64,000 nt of DNA from Bin125 sp026705025 (GTDB taxonomy: Bacteria; Chloroflexota; Dehalococcoidia; Bin125): contig JAPPBN010000054.1 of the NCBI GenBank assembly GCA_026705025.1, forward strand, positions 54,780 through 118,779. The letters are read 5' to 3'. The position numbers and the translations under genes were made by a program. The notes under the pieces are model-generated. The model was not told the origin of the DNA. It made no database searches and saw only the letters and a program-made list of their open reading frames with translations. Of this stretch, positions 1-7,685 are shown piece by piece (positions within the stretch are counted from its first letter, which is position 1; each line of letters starts with the position of its first letter).

Positions 1-380
1 GCGGAATCGGCTACTTCGGCTTCAGCTACTACTCCAACAATTCAGCCGTGCTCAAGGCGGTCCCGGTCATCAACGACGCGGGCCAGTCGATTATCCCGTC
101 CAACGAGACGATCAACGACGGCTCCTACAACCCGCTCTCGCGGCCGCTGTTCATCTACGTGTCGGTTGCCTCCCTCGAGCGAGAGGAGGTCGCGGCATTC
201 GTCGAGTACTACTTGACCGACGGCGTCTGGCTCGTCGACACGCCCGAGGTCGGCTACGTCCAGTTCCCTGAGGCGATCTACGCAGCGGTGCTGGCACGCG
301 TACGGAACGTCATTACCGGCTCGGCCATGGCTGCCGCCGACGAAGGCGCGACGCTCGCCGAGATCTACGGGGACGGGTAG
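1..380 (+). CDS. pstS: Phosphate ABC transporter substrate-binding protein PstS, C-terminal end (partial)
   Basis: The reading frame is open from the first complete codon at position 3 to TAG at 378-380, so this is the 3' end of a gene that begins outside the window. The visible segment starts with GIGYFGFSYYSNN, typical of the second lobe of PstS-type periplasmic/lipoprotein phosphate binders, and contains the hydrophobic strand RPLFIYVS followed by the helix REEVAAFVEYYL common to the family's C-terminus. PstS binds inorganic phosphate outside the membrane and delivers it to PstCA. Identity is strongly supported by pstC, pstA, pstB and phoU immediately downstream. An internal GTG at 48 could be mistaken for a start, but the homology runs through it. 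Confidence 0.88.
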   Translation, partial: GIGYFGFSYYSNNSAVLKAVPVINDAGQSIIPSNETINDGSYNPLSRPLFIYVSVASLEREEVAAFVEYYLTDGVWLVDTPEVGYVQFPEAIYAAVLARVRNVITGSAMAAADEGATLAEIYGDG

Positions 381-416
381 CCCTGATGGCATGCGGAGAG
401 GCTTCGAAACAACCCT

Positions 417-513
417 CGTCATACCCGCGCTTGTCGCGGGTATCTCGCCGCCTTCAGGATTGACGTACTTGCCGGGCACGGCGAGATTGCCGCGGCAAGC
501 GCGGCAATGACGG
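417..513. repeat. Inverted pair of REP-like palindromes (BIME-like) between pstS and pstC
   Basis: Two copies of one palindromic element lie head to head. The left copy (417-447) has a perfect 9-bp stem, 421-429 with 435-443, and loop CTTGT. The right copy (483-513) has stem ATTGCCGCG with CGCGGCAAT and loop GCAAG. Both are edged by CGTCA on one side and ATCTCG on the other, in opposite orientations. A third copy lies at 9557-9587. Stem differences are compensated between copies (for example G-C swapped to C-G), which argues that the folded form is maintained. It may also stabilise or attenuate the pstS message, since it follows the stop by about 40 bp. Confidence 0.8.
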
Positions 514-516
514 CAT

Positions 517-534
517 GTTGACGGACAGTTCGAC
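517..534 (+). promoter_or_regulatory. Candidate PHO-box-like direct repeat
   Basis: Two 7-mers, GTTGACG (517-523) and GTTCGAC (528-534), are spaced 11 bp start to start, the arrangement known for PhoP/PhoB operators built on GTTCACC-type repeats. Each matches that consensus at only five of seven positions, so the call is tentative. It sits about 200 bp before pstC, in the 350-bp gap that also holds the REP pair. The rest of the gap (535-732) shows no ORF I would support. Confidence 0.25.
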
Positions 535-732
535 AATGCATAGGCGCCCCCATCGATCCGCCGACCGCTCGGGGTGCAGCCGTCGCAAGCACATCAGTTG
601 TCAGTTCGATCAACGGCTTACCCACTGTTAACCGCCGCCGCGGGCATCGCTCGTACGTTGCCTGCAACGCGCTGAGGCTCCCCTGCGAGGGATCTCCAAG
701 TCCGACAGATCCCACCTGCGAAGAATTCCGAC

Positions 733-1716
733 ATGGCAGCACACACGCCGGACGGACCGCCACAGGACACGGTGCGTTCGTTGCTGGCCGAGTTGTGGCG
801 CGACCGGCTGCAACCGTCGCGTCCGGGCAGCGGTCGCGAGACGTTCACCGGACGCATGATCCACGGGGCGCTCTTCCTCACGGCGACCCTGTCCGCCTTC
901 GTCACGCTCGGCATCGTCCTGGTGCTGATCTTCGAGACCGTGGAGTTCTTCCGCGAAGTCCCCTTCATCGATTTCTTCGGATCGACCGAGTGGTCGGCGC
1001 TGTTCGCCGAGAAGCAGTTCGGCGTCTGGGCGCTGGTCTGGGGCACCGGCATGATCGCCCTGATTGGCCTCGCCGTGGCGATTCCCCTGGGCCTGATGGC
1101 CGCGATCTTCCTCAGCGAATACTCACCGCCGCGTCTGCGAGCGATCGTCAAGCCGATCCTCGAGATCCTCGCGGGCGTCCCGACGGTCGTCTTCGGCTAC
1201 TTCGCGCTGGTCTCGGTCTCGCCCGTGATTCGCGACATCTTCGGCGAGGACGTGGGCATTTACAACGCGCTCTCGGCCGGCATCGTCGTCGGATTGATGA
1301 TCGTACCGATCATCGCCTCGCTGTCCGAGGACGCCATGCGGGCAGTGCCGCGCTCACTGCGAGAAGGCGCCTACGCGCTCGGGTCGACCCGCATGGAGGT
1401 CTCGCTCCGCGTCGTCCTGCCGGCCGCCTTCTCCGGGGTCGTCGCCTCGATCATCCTCGCCGCCTCGCGAGCCGTGGGTGAGACGATGGCCGTGACCATC
1501 GCCGGCGGCGGCAACCCGCAGTTCGGCGTCAATCCGCTCGAAGCGGTGCAGACGATGACCGCGATGATCGTCCAGCTCTCCCTGGGCGACACGCCCACCA
1601 CCTCGATCGAGTTCAAGGTCCTCTTCGCCGTCGCGATGACCCTGTTCGTCCTCACCCTGGCGATGAACATCGTCGCCCAGTGGGTCTCGCAACGCTTCCG
1701 CGAGGAGTACGAATGA
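733..1716 (+). CDS. pstC: Phosphate ABC transporter permease PstC
   Basis: Inner-membrane permease subunit that, with PstA, forms the phosphate channel energised by PstB. The 327-residue product has a cytoplasmic N-terminal stretch, a first membrane segment near residues 48-75, and the binding-protein-dependent transport fold in the C-terminal two thirds. The EAA loop that docks on the ATPase is visible near residues 211-230 (EGAYALGSTRMEVSLRVVLP). Length is close to the usual PstC size. The stop overlaps the pstA start in an ATGA junction at 1713-1716, showing tight operon coupling. ATG 733 is used; in-frame upstream sequence gives no better start. Confidence 0.95.
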   Translation: MAAHTPDGPPQDTVRSLLAELWRDRLQPSRPGSGRETFTGRMIHGALFLTATLSAFVTLGIVLVLIFETVEFFREVPFIDFFGSTEWSALFAEKQFGVWALVWGTGMIALIGLAVAIPLGLMAAIFLSEYSPPRLRAIVKPILEILAGVPTVVFGYFALVSVSPVIRDIFGEDVGIYNALSAGIVVGLMIVPIIASLSEDAMRAVPRSLREGAYALGSTRMEVSLRVVLPAAFSGVVASIILAASRAVGETMAVTIAGGGNPQFGVNPLEAVQTMTAMIVQLSLGDTPTTSIEFKVLFAVAMTLFVLTLAMNIVAQWVSQRFREEYE

Positions 1717-3092
1717 CCCGAGTAAGCGTGGCCGCTCCGTCCGCTCAGCTCACCGCCTTCTCACCGCGAGTGCGCATCCGGCGCGGCGTTTCTGTCGCGT
1801 TCATGGTTGCCGCCCTTCTGGCGATCGCCGTCTCAATGATCATGCTCGGCGCGCTGATCGTCGAGATCGCCGTCGACGGCGCCGCCCGCCTGTTCACCGA
1901 CGGCGCCGCCGTCGGCCGCGAGGCGCGCGGGGGTGCCATCATCGCCGATCTGCCCACACCTGACGGCATGCGCTGGATGACCTGGGCGCTGCCCGTCGCC
2001 ATCCTCCTGCCGTTCATCGGGCCCAGGCTGGTCAACGCGCTGGCGCCTGGACTCCCGCGGATCGCCGAACGAGTGATCGGCGTCATCGTCGTCGCGCCTG
2101 CCGCGATCTTCGTTCACATCCTCTACGTCCGCTTCGAGTCCGCCTACTACGTCGAGTACGCCAGGGCGGTCGGGATCGACGGCGCGAGCGGCAACATCTT
2201 CCAGGTCCTCGGAGAGGCCTCCGGTTTCCAGATCGTGCGTCTGCTCGTCGTCGGCATTCTGGTGCCTCTCGCAGTCTTCGCGGCCGGCTGGTTCTGGGCC
2301 CAACGCATGCGCAGACCGAGCCTGATCATTCCCACGATCATGATCGCCGGCTGGGTCGTCTACCTGTTCATGGACCCCTGGTTCCTTTCCTCCTTCCCGT
2401 CACGCCAGCCGCCTGAGGCCGGTATTTTCTCGGCCGTCACCGGCACCCTCTACATGATGGTGATCACCGCCGCCGTCGCCTTCCCGCTCGGCGTTGGCGC
2501 AGCGATTTATCTGGAGGAGTACGCCCGACGCAACTGGTTCTCCCGCATGATCCAGGTCAACATCTCCAACCTGGCCGGCGTTCCCTCGATCATCTACGGA
2601 CTGCTCGGCCTGCAGGTCTTCGTCCGCGTTCTCGAGTTCGAGCGCTCCGTCCTCGCCGGCGCCTGCACGATGGCCCTGCTGGTCATGCCGATCATCATCG
2701 TCTCCGCCCAGGAGGCCCTGCGCACGGTCCCACCATCGATGCGCGAGGCCGCTTACGCCGTCGGCGCGACCCGCTGGCAGGTGATCCGCTTCCACGTCCT
2801 GCCTTACGCCTTCGGCGGCATGCTGACCGGCAACATCCTCGCCATGTCCCGCGCGATCGGCGAGACCGCCCCACTGATCGCAATCGGCGCGCTCACCTTC
2901 ATCGCCTTCCTCGCCGATTCCCCCACCGACGATTTCACGGTCCTGCCGATCCAGATCTTCAACTGGGTCGCCCGGCCGCAGGCCGGATTCCACGAGATCG
3001 CCGCGTCCGCGATCATCGTTCTGATGGTCATCCTGCTGCTGATGAACGCCGCCGCGATCATCATGCGGCAGCGAACACGCACCGACTGGTAG
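1713..3092 (+). CDS. pstA: Phosphate ABC transporter permease PstA, long form
   Basis: Second permease subunit of the phosphate importer. The start ATG 1713 overlaps the pstC stop by 4 bp. The protein is 459 residues, clearly longer than the usual ~280-300. The typical PstA core lies in the second half, with the EAA loop near residue 343 (EAAYAVGATRWQVIRFHVLP). The first ~220 residues add a signal-anchor-like segment near 30-50 and about four more hydrophobic segments, including LLVVGILVPLAVFAAGWFW. Family membership is certain; the function of the extra N-terminal membrane domain is unknown. The gene is followed after 30 bp by pstB. Confidence 0.93.
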   Translation: MTRVSVAAPSAQLTAFSPRVRIRRGVSVAFMVAALLAIAVSMIMLGALIVEIAVDGAARLFTDGAAVGREARGGAIIADLPTPDGMRWMTWALPVAILLPFIGPRLVNALAPGLPRIAERVIGVIVVAPAAIFVHILYVRFESAYYVEYARAVGIDGASGNIFQVLGEASGFQIVRLLVVGILVPLAVFAAGWFWAQRMRRPSLIIPTIMIAGWVVYLFMDPWFLSSFPSRQPPEAGIFSAVTGTLYMMVITAAVAFPLGVGAAIYLEEYARRNWFSRMIQVNISNLAGVPSIIYGLLGLQVFVRVLEFERSVLAGACTMALLVMPIIIVSAQEALRTVPPSMREAAYAVGATRWQVIRFHVLPYAFGGMLTGNILAMSRAIGETAPLIAIGALTFIAFLADSPTDDFTVLPIQIFNWVARPQAGFHEIAASAIIVLMVILLLMNAAAIIMRQRTRTDW

Positions 3093-3122
3093 ATACACTG
3101 AACCCGAGAGAGGGAGCCGCAA

Positions 3123-4073
3123 ATGGCACGCAACTTCTTCACGCTGATGCGTTCAAGTGCGCCTTCGGCGAGCGCGCCCGGCGCCGCGACTGCCGAGCGT
3201 CCCGCGCCGCCCGTCCCCCCGAACAACATGACCGATGGGGCCGACGCCGGCGGCGGCGTTCATTTCGATCTCACGCTTGAAGCGGTCCGCCACGAGATCA
3301 ACGAAGAGGTCGACATCGCGCTGCAACTGCGCGACGTCTCCGCCTTCTACGGTTCCTTCCAGGCCATCGATCGCATGACGATGCCCATTCCCCAGAACCG
3401 CGTCACGGCGCTGATCGGCCCCTCCGGTTGCGGCAAGTCGACCCTGCTGCGCTGCTTCAACCGGATGAACGACCTGATCCCGGGCGCGCGCATGGAAGGC
3501 GAGATCACGTTCGAAGGCCGCAACCTGCTCGACCCCAACATCGACGCGGTCGAAGTCCGCCGCCGCATCGGCATGGTCTTCCAGAAGCCCAACCCGTTCC
3601 CCAAGTCGATCTACGAGAACGTCGCGTTCGGCGCGCGGATCAACGGCTACTCCGGCGACATGGATCGGCTGGTCGAGGACGCCCTGCGCCGCGCCGCGCT
3701 CTGGGACGAGGTCAAGGACGAGCTGGACAAGTCCGGTCTGGCCCTCTCAGGCGGTCAGCAACAGCGACTCTGCATCGCCCGCGCGATCGCCGTCCAGCCC
3801 GAGATCATCCTGATGGACGAACCGGCCTCCGCGCTCGACCCGGTCGCCACCCTCAAAATTGAAGACCTCATGCGCGAACTCGCCGAGGAGTACACCATCG
3901 TCGTGGTCACCCACAACATGCAGCAGGCCGGCCGCGTCTCCGACTACACCGCGTTCCTGCTCGCCGGCGAGGAGCGGGTCGGCCGGCTGGTCGAGTTCGG
4001 CCCCACGCAAGACATATTCACGAACCCGCTCGATCAGCGGACGGAAGACTACATTACCGGCAGGTATGGCTAA
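3123..4073 (+). CDS. pstB: Phosphate ABC transporter ATP-binding protein PstB
   Basis: Cytoplasmic ATPase that powers PstCA. The Walker A GPSGCGKST is near residue 99, the ABC signature LSGGQQQRL near 207, and the Walker B ILMDEPASALDP follows; the H-loop sits in VVVTHNMQQA. The signature and MDEPASALDP are the PstB forms. The start ATG 3123 is preceded by GAGGGAG with 5-6 bp spacing. This start adds about 70 residues of proline/alanine-rich sequence ahead of the nucleotide-binding domain, longer than normal PstB; ATG 3228 would give a more standard length. Upstream pstA and downstream phoU confirm the role. Confidence 0.95.
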   Translation: MARNFFTLMRSSAPSASAPGAATAERPAPPVPPNNMTDGADAGGGVHFDLTLEAVRHEINEEVDIALQLRDVSAFYGSFQAIDRMTMPIPQNRVTALIGPSGCGKSTLLRCFNRMNDLIPGARMEGEITFEGRNLLDPNIDAVEVRRRIGMVFQKPNPFPKSIYENVAFGARINGYSGDMDRLVEDALRRAALWDEVKDELDKSGLALSGGQQQRLCIARAIAVQPEIILMDEPASALDPVATLKIEDLMRELAEEYTIVVVTHNMQQAGRVSDYTAFLLAGEERVGRLVEFGPTQDIFTNPLDQRTEDYITGRYG

Positions 4074-4085
4074 CCGGCGATACAT

Positions 4086-4107
4086 CGTGCATAGTGCAGA
4101 ATGCACG
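4086..4107. other. Short hairpin between pstB and phoU
   Basis: CGTGCAT (4086-4092) pairs perfectly with ATGCACG (4101-4107) around an 8-nt loop. There is no T-run, so this is not a classical terminator. It could tune pstB/phoU expression or be chance. Confidence 0.35.
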
Positions 4108-4136
4108 GTGTTTGCCAATCGGACAGCGAGGCGTAG

Positions 4137-4826
4137 ATGTCGACCGTACGGCTGACGTACTCCGCTGATCGTGCCGACGTCCTTGACCGGCTGCGGCTAC
4201 AACATGCGCGCGCCGATCGCTCCATTGTCGACTCCATGCAGGCGCTGTTGCGCCGCGATCTTGTCCTGGCCCGTCGCGTCAGCGAGGCCGACGAGGACGC
4301 CAAGCAGGTTCGCTACGGAATCGAGGAGGCGGTCACCAGCATCATCGCCCTGCAGGCGCCGGTGGCGGGCGACCTGCGCGAGTTGATGTCGATCGTCGCG
4401 ATCACGCTCAACCTCGAGCGCATCGCCGGACACGCCGAGGGCATCGCGCGGATCGCCATCTTCCTCGAAGACAATCCGGTCGCCGCGACCGAACCCGACC
4501 TCTGGCGTATGGCCGACGTCGTCCGCGAAATGCTCCAGTCCGCGACCCGCTCGTTCCTCGAACGCGACCAGCACCTGGCCCGCTTCACGATCGACCGGGA
4601 CGACGAAGTCGACGAGCTCTACAGCGACATTCACGAGCGGCTGATTGATCGCCTCGCCCGCGCCGAGGGCAACCCCGAGGAGTCCGACGCCATTACTCAC
4701 GTGATCTGGTGTTCGCACAACCTCGAGCGCATCGGCGACCGGGCCCTGAACATCTGCGAACGAACTATCTTCCTGGTCACCGGCCGTTTCGAGCGCCACC
4801 ACGCCCTCGACAACGGCAGCGACTAG
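4137..4826 (+). CDS. phoU: Phosphate signalling/transport regulator PhoU
   Basis: PhoU couples the Pst transporter to the phosphate-sensing two-component system and limits uptake. The 229-residue protein has the expected two helical-bundle repeats. Each repeat carries the metal-cluster/contact motif of the family: NLERIAGHAEGIARIA in the first half and NLERIGDRALNICERT in the second. Length and repeat spacing are standard. It is the last gene of the pst operon. The sensor kinase and response regulator are not in the window. A REP-like element follows the stop. Confidence 0.95.
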   Translation: MSTVRLTYSADRADVLDRLRLQHARADRSIVDSMQALLRRDLVLARRVSEADEDAKQVRYGIEEAVTSIIALQAPVAGDLRELMSIVAITLNLERIAGHAEGIARIAIFLEDNPVAATEPDLWRMADVVREMLQSATRSFLERDQHLARFTIDRDDEVDELYSDIHERLIDRLARAEGNPEESDAITHVIWCSHNLERIGDRALNICERTIFLVTGRFERHHALDNGSD

Positions 4827-4834
4827 CCATTTGA

Positions 4835-4873
4835 CCCCCTCTCCCCGAGGGAGAGGGTTGGGGTGAGGGCCCC
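4835..4873. repeat. REP-like palindrome of the CCCTCTCCC/GGGAGAGGG family
   Basis: CCCTCTCCCC-GA-GGGAGAGGG is followed by TTGGGGTGAGGGCCC. The same element recurs at 62705-62742 and, with an extra palindrome inside, at 62753-62812 and 63941-64000. It sits directly after phoU and before the next gene, as expected of intergenic REP sequences. Confidence 0.8.
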
Positions 4874-4912
4874 CGCACCCCACGCCCAATCTTCTGCCTT
4901 TAGCCTCCCCTC

Positions 4913-5485
4913 ATGGAAGGTCTCGTCATCGCGCTGATCCGCGTCGCCGGCTCGCTGCCGGTCTTGCGCTGGGCGTTCGTCGGCGGCTTAATCGCCGTCT
5001 TCATCGATCTGTCCGACCTCTTCTTGCGCCAGGCGATTGATCTCGGCGGACTCTCCAACTACCAGGAATGGGACAAGTGGGTCGACCAGGTCTACATCTG
5101 GCTGTTCCTGATCGTCGCGCTGCAGTGGTCGGGCTGGGAGCGCCGGGTGGCGCTGGGACTGTTCGGCTGGCGCTTCATCGGCTTCCTCGCCTTTGCCGCG
5201 GGTGCCGGGCGCGAGGTCCTGATCTTCTTCCCCCACGTCTTCGAGTTCTGGTTCCTGTTTGTCGCCGCACGGCCGCACTGGCCGTCGAGGCTCCGCCCCG
5301 GCTGGGCCGAGGCTGCCGACGGCACTCCCGCCCCCCTCACCCGCCCCGAAGCGATCCGCTGGCTGCTCTTCCTCGCCGCCCTCAAGATCTTCCACGAGTA
5401 CACCCTGCACACCGGTAAGTGGTTCGACAGGTGTTCACCGATCGAGTTCTTCGAGAACCTCAGCGACTGCATCGGCCCGGTCTAG
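4913..5485 (+). CDS. Conserved membrane protein of unknown function
   Basis: A 190-residue protein with about four or five hydrophobic segments: near 17-33 (LRWAFVGGLIAVFIDLSDLF), 60-72 (VYIWLFLIVALQW), 82-97, 102-117 (VLIFFPHVFEFWFLFVAA) and 145-158. Charged and aromatic residues inside the segments (D, E, H, W) suggest a channel, sensor or enzyme rather than a plain anchor, but I do not recognise the family. Codon usage is like its neighbours, so it looks like a real gene. It stands alone between two repeat elements, which gives no functional clue. Confidence 0.6.
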   Translation: MEGLVIALIRVAGSLPVLRWAFVGGLIAVFIDLSDLFLRQAIDLGGLSNYQEWDKWVDQVYIWLFLIVALQWSGWERRVALGLFGWRFIGFLAFAAGAGREVLIFFPHVFEFWFLFVAARPHWPSRLRPGWAEAADGTPAPLTRPEAIRWLLFLAALKIFHEYTLHTGKWFDRCSPIEFFENLSDCIGPV

Positions 5486-5493
5486 GCTCCCTC

Positions 5494-6001
5494 CCTCCGA
5501 CGCCCCGCACGAGATGCGGGGCCCAGAGTACGCCGCCCCTCCCGGCGGACCTCCCGAGCACCATCCCTACCAGGGATTACAGCCCCGTCGCGCTCAGCGA
5601 TCACGGTCTAGCCCCCGCGTCAAGCGCGGGGGATCGGAGGGAGGGGTTCGATGCCCCGTGCTTGACAGGGGGCCCAGACCGCGATCATCGCTCGCGACCA
5701 CACCCCGATCATCCCCGCACCCACACCACGCCCCCTCCGACGCCTCGCACTTGCCTGCGCCTGGCTAGAACAGGGGATGCGGGGCCCACAACGTGCAGCC
5801 CCTCCCACGGATCCACCGAGCAGCATCCCTGCCAGAGATCACAGCCTCGTCGCGCTCAACGACCACGGTCTGGCCCCCGCGTCGAGCGCGGGGGATCGGG
5901 GAGGGGGTTCGATGCCCCGCACTCGATGCGGGGCCCAGACCGAGATCCCAACTCGCGACCACACTTTGATCACCCCCTCAGCCCCACCACGCCCTTCCGA
6001 C
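5494..6001. repeat. Diverged ~250-bp direct duplication rich in palindromes
   Basis: Unit 1 (about 5494-5741) and unit 2 (about 5735-6001) align along their length. Shared blocks in the same order include CTCCGACGCC, GATGCGGGGCCCA, a CATCCCT(A/G)CCAG segment, CGTCGCGCTCA, ACGGTCT(A/G)GCCCCCGCGT, the palindrome CCCCCGCG...CGCGGGGG, GGTTCGATGCCCCG, GCGACCACAC and CCACCACGCCC-like ends. Each unit carries palindromes of the CCCCGCA...TGCGGGG type also seen inside the REP elements at 62753 and 63941. Arg/Pro-rich open frames across this stretch are by-products of the repeats. I see no gene between 5486 and 6085. Confidence 0.75.
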
Positions 6002-6085
6002 AACCCCAATACAACCTCACCAACCCAACACAGAACATATGTACCTACTATGGATCCCCATCGCAACCGAAAGGACAACCGACCC

Positions 6086-6481
6086 ATGCCCGCCCTGACC
6101 GCCGCCAACCACACCACCCACGCCAACCCGCCTCTGCCGTTCACCAGAGACGCCATTATCAACCAGCTCCAGCGACAGGCCACCAACGGACCCGCCTATG
6201 TCCAGCACAGCGCCACCAAGGCCCTCGCCCACCTCAAGAGCCTCTACGCCGAAGCCCGCTACGAAGCCAAACAACGGTTCGACGCAGTCCGCGACGCCGC
6301 CAAGGACCACGTCGACCAAGCCCACGACGCCGGCGCCGAGATCACTCGCAAGCTCAACCAGTACATGGAAGAGGCCGGCGTCACCAGCCTCGCCGACTTC
6401 TCCCCGCTGGCCACCAAAAGCAAATCAGAGCAAGACGACGACGAAGAGGCGGCCAAGATGGACGATGACGATGTCCCCTAA
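6086..6481 (+). CDS. Small alpha-helical protein with acidic C-terminus, unknown
   Basis: ATG 6086 is preceded by GAAAGGA (6069-6075) at a workable distance; ATG 6050 is an in-frame alternative. The 131-residue product is largely helical and charged (TKALAHLKSLYAEARYEAKQRF, DAAKDHVDQAHDAGAEITRKL) and ends in a run of Asp/Glu (DDDEEAAKMDDDDVP). That layout resembles small DNA-compacting or phasin/apolipoprotein-like proteins, but I recognise no family. It follows the duplicated repeat region and overlaps the next small ORF by 17 bp. Codon pattern is consistent with a real gene, though homology is needed. Confidence 0.5.
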   Translation: MPALTAANHTTHANPPLPFTRDAIINQLQRQATNGPAYVQHSATKALAHLKSLYAEARYEAKQRFDAVRDAAKDHVDQAHDAGAEITRKLNQYMEEAGVTSLADFSPLATKSKSEQDDDEEAAKMDDDDVP

Positions 6482-6734
6482 TCCCCATGACCCGTCGGTG
6501 CGCGCCGCGCTCGCGACGCTGCACCGGCTGCGCGGTTTTTCTCCCACCGCTCGCCAGCTCACCTTCTTGGACGCGCTCCTTGGCGCCCCCTGCCCGCCCA
6601 ACGACCAAGATTCCGGCGCGGACCGCCTCACCCTGCCCGCCGGCTCTTTCCCGTTACCCCTCGACCGGAACTCGGGGTATCCTGCTCACGTTGTGTGTTC
6701 GACGCTGCCAAGTTTCCACAAGACCTTGAGGTAA
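6465..6734 (+). CDS. Small ORF, unknown (possibly translationally coupled)
   Basis: An 89-residue frame opens at ATG 6465 or 6471 within the end of the preceding gene. Its first half reads like a protein (SVRAALATLHRLRGFSPTARQLTFLDALLG). Its second half is proline/serine-rich and less convincing. The stop lies 3 bp before the ABC ATPase start at 6738. No family recognised; it could be a real coupled gene or just leader sequence for the ABC operon. Confidence 0.3.
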   Translation: MTMSPNPHDPSVRAALATLHRLRGFSPTARQLTFLDALLGAPCPPNDQDSGADRLTLPAGSFPLPLDRNSGYPAHVVCSTLPSFHKTLR

Positions 6735-6737
6735 CCG

Positions 6738-7685
6738 ATGACGACCAATGCGGCGCTCCCGCCCATTCGTCCAGACGAGATGCTGGCCGAACAGCACGTG
6801 ATCTGCCGCGATCTGTTCAAGATCTACAAAATCGCCGACCTCGAAGTCGTCGCCTTGCGCGGCCTCGACCTGACGGTCGGTCGGGGCGAGGTCCTGGCCA
6901 TCGTCGGCGCGTCCGGTTCGGGCAAGTCGACTCTGCTCAACGTGCTCGCCGGTCTCGACGTGCCTTCCGCCGGACAGGCCTACGTCAACAAGGCAGACCT
7001 GCTCGCGCTCACCGAGCAGGAGCTGGTTGACTACCGGCGTGAGGAAGTGGGCTTCGTCTGGCAGCAGACCGGCCGCAATCTGATTCCCTACCTCAATGCT
7101 CAGCAGAACATCGAAGTGCCGATGATCCTCGCCGGGCGCTCGCGCAAACACGCGCGAGAGCGGGCCTTGCAGCTGCTCCAGGCGGTCCGCCTAATGGACA
7201 AGCGCAAGCAGCGCCCGGACCAGTTGTCCGGCGGTGAGCAGCAGCGGGTGTCAATCGGCGTCGCACTGGCCAACGATCCACCGCTGCTACTGGCCGACGA
7301 GCCGACCGGTGAATTAGACACGCACACCTCGGAGGAGATCTTCCATCTCTTCCGCAGCCTCTCCAACCAGTTCGGGCTGACGGTCATCATCGTCACCCAC
7401 GACCCCGCGATCGCCGCTCGCGTCGATCGCGTCGTGGCGATTCGCGACGGCACTATTGCGACCGAAACGGTGCGCCGTGTCGAGAACCCGGGAACGGAAA
7501 TCGCAGAGGTCGTCCACGAAGAATTCGCGGTCGTCGACGGCGCCGGTCGATTGCAGATTCCCAAGCCGCTGCTGGACCAGGTCGCGTTGGGCCGCCGTGC
7601 GTACGTGGACTCGCGCGATGGTCGGATCGTGATCACGCCGGCGCACGAGGCCGAAGCGGCGGAAGAAGAGGCCGAACAGCGATGA
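6738..7685 (+). CDS. ABC transporter ATP-binding protein (MacB/LolD-like) with AbrB-like tail
   Basis: The nucleotide-binding domain has Walker A GASGSGKST near residue 57, signature LSGGEQQRV near 163 and Walker B LLLADEPTGELD near 183-194, the form found in MacB/LolD/FtsE-type ATPases that drive lipoprotein, peptide or macrolide export. After the domain, residues ~268-309 (GRLQIPKPLLDQVALGRRAYVD then GRIVITPA) resemble the SpoVT-AbrB swapped-hairpin fold, an add-on I have seen described for some actinobacterial and chloroflexal ATPases of this type. It overlaps the next ATPase gene by ATGA (7682-7685). No permease lies next to it. Confidence 0.85.
   Translation: MTTNAALPPIRPDEMLAEQHVICRDLFKIYKIADLEVVALRGLDLTVGRGEVLAIVGASGSGKSTLLNVLAGLDVPSAGQAYVNKADLLALTEQELVDYRREEVGFVWQQTGRNLIPYLNAQQNIEVPMILAGRSRKHARERALQLLQAVRLMDKRKQRPDQLSGGEQQRVSIGVALANDPPLLLADEPTGELDTHTSEEIFHLFRSLSNQFGLTVIIVTHDPAIAARVDRVVAIRDGTIATETVRRVENPGTEIAEVVHEEFAVVDGAGRLQIPKPLLDQVALGRRAYVDSRDGRIVITPAHEAEAAEEEAEQR

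Noticed and set aside
5419..6468. Arg/Pro/Ser-rich frame of about 350 codons
   Set aside because: It crosses the repeat duplication and two other genes; the composition is that of translated palindromic repeats.
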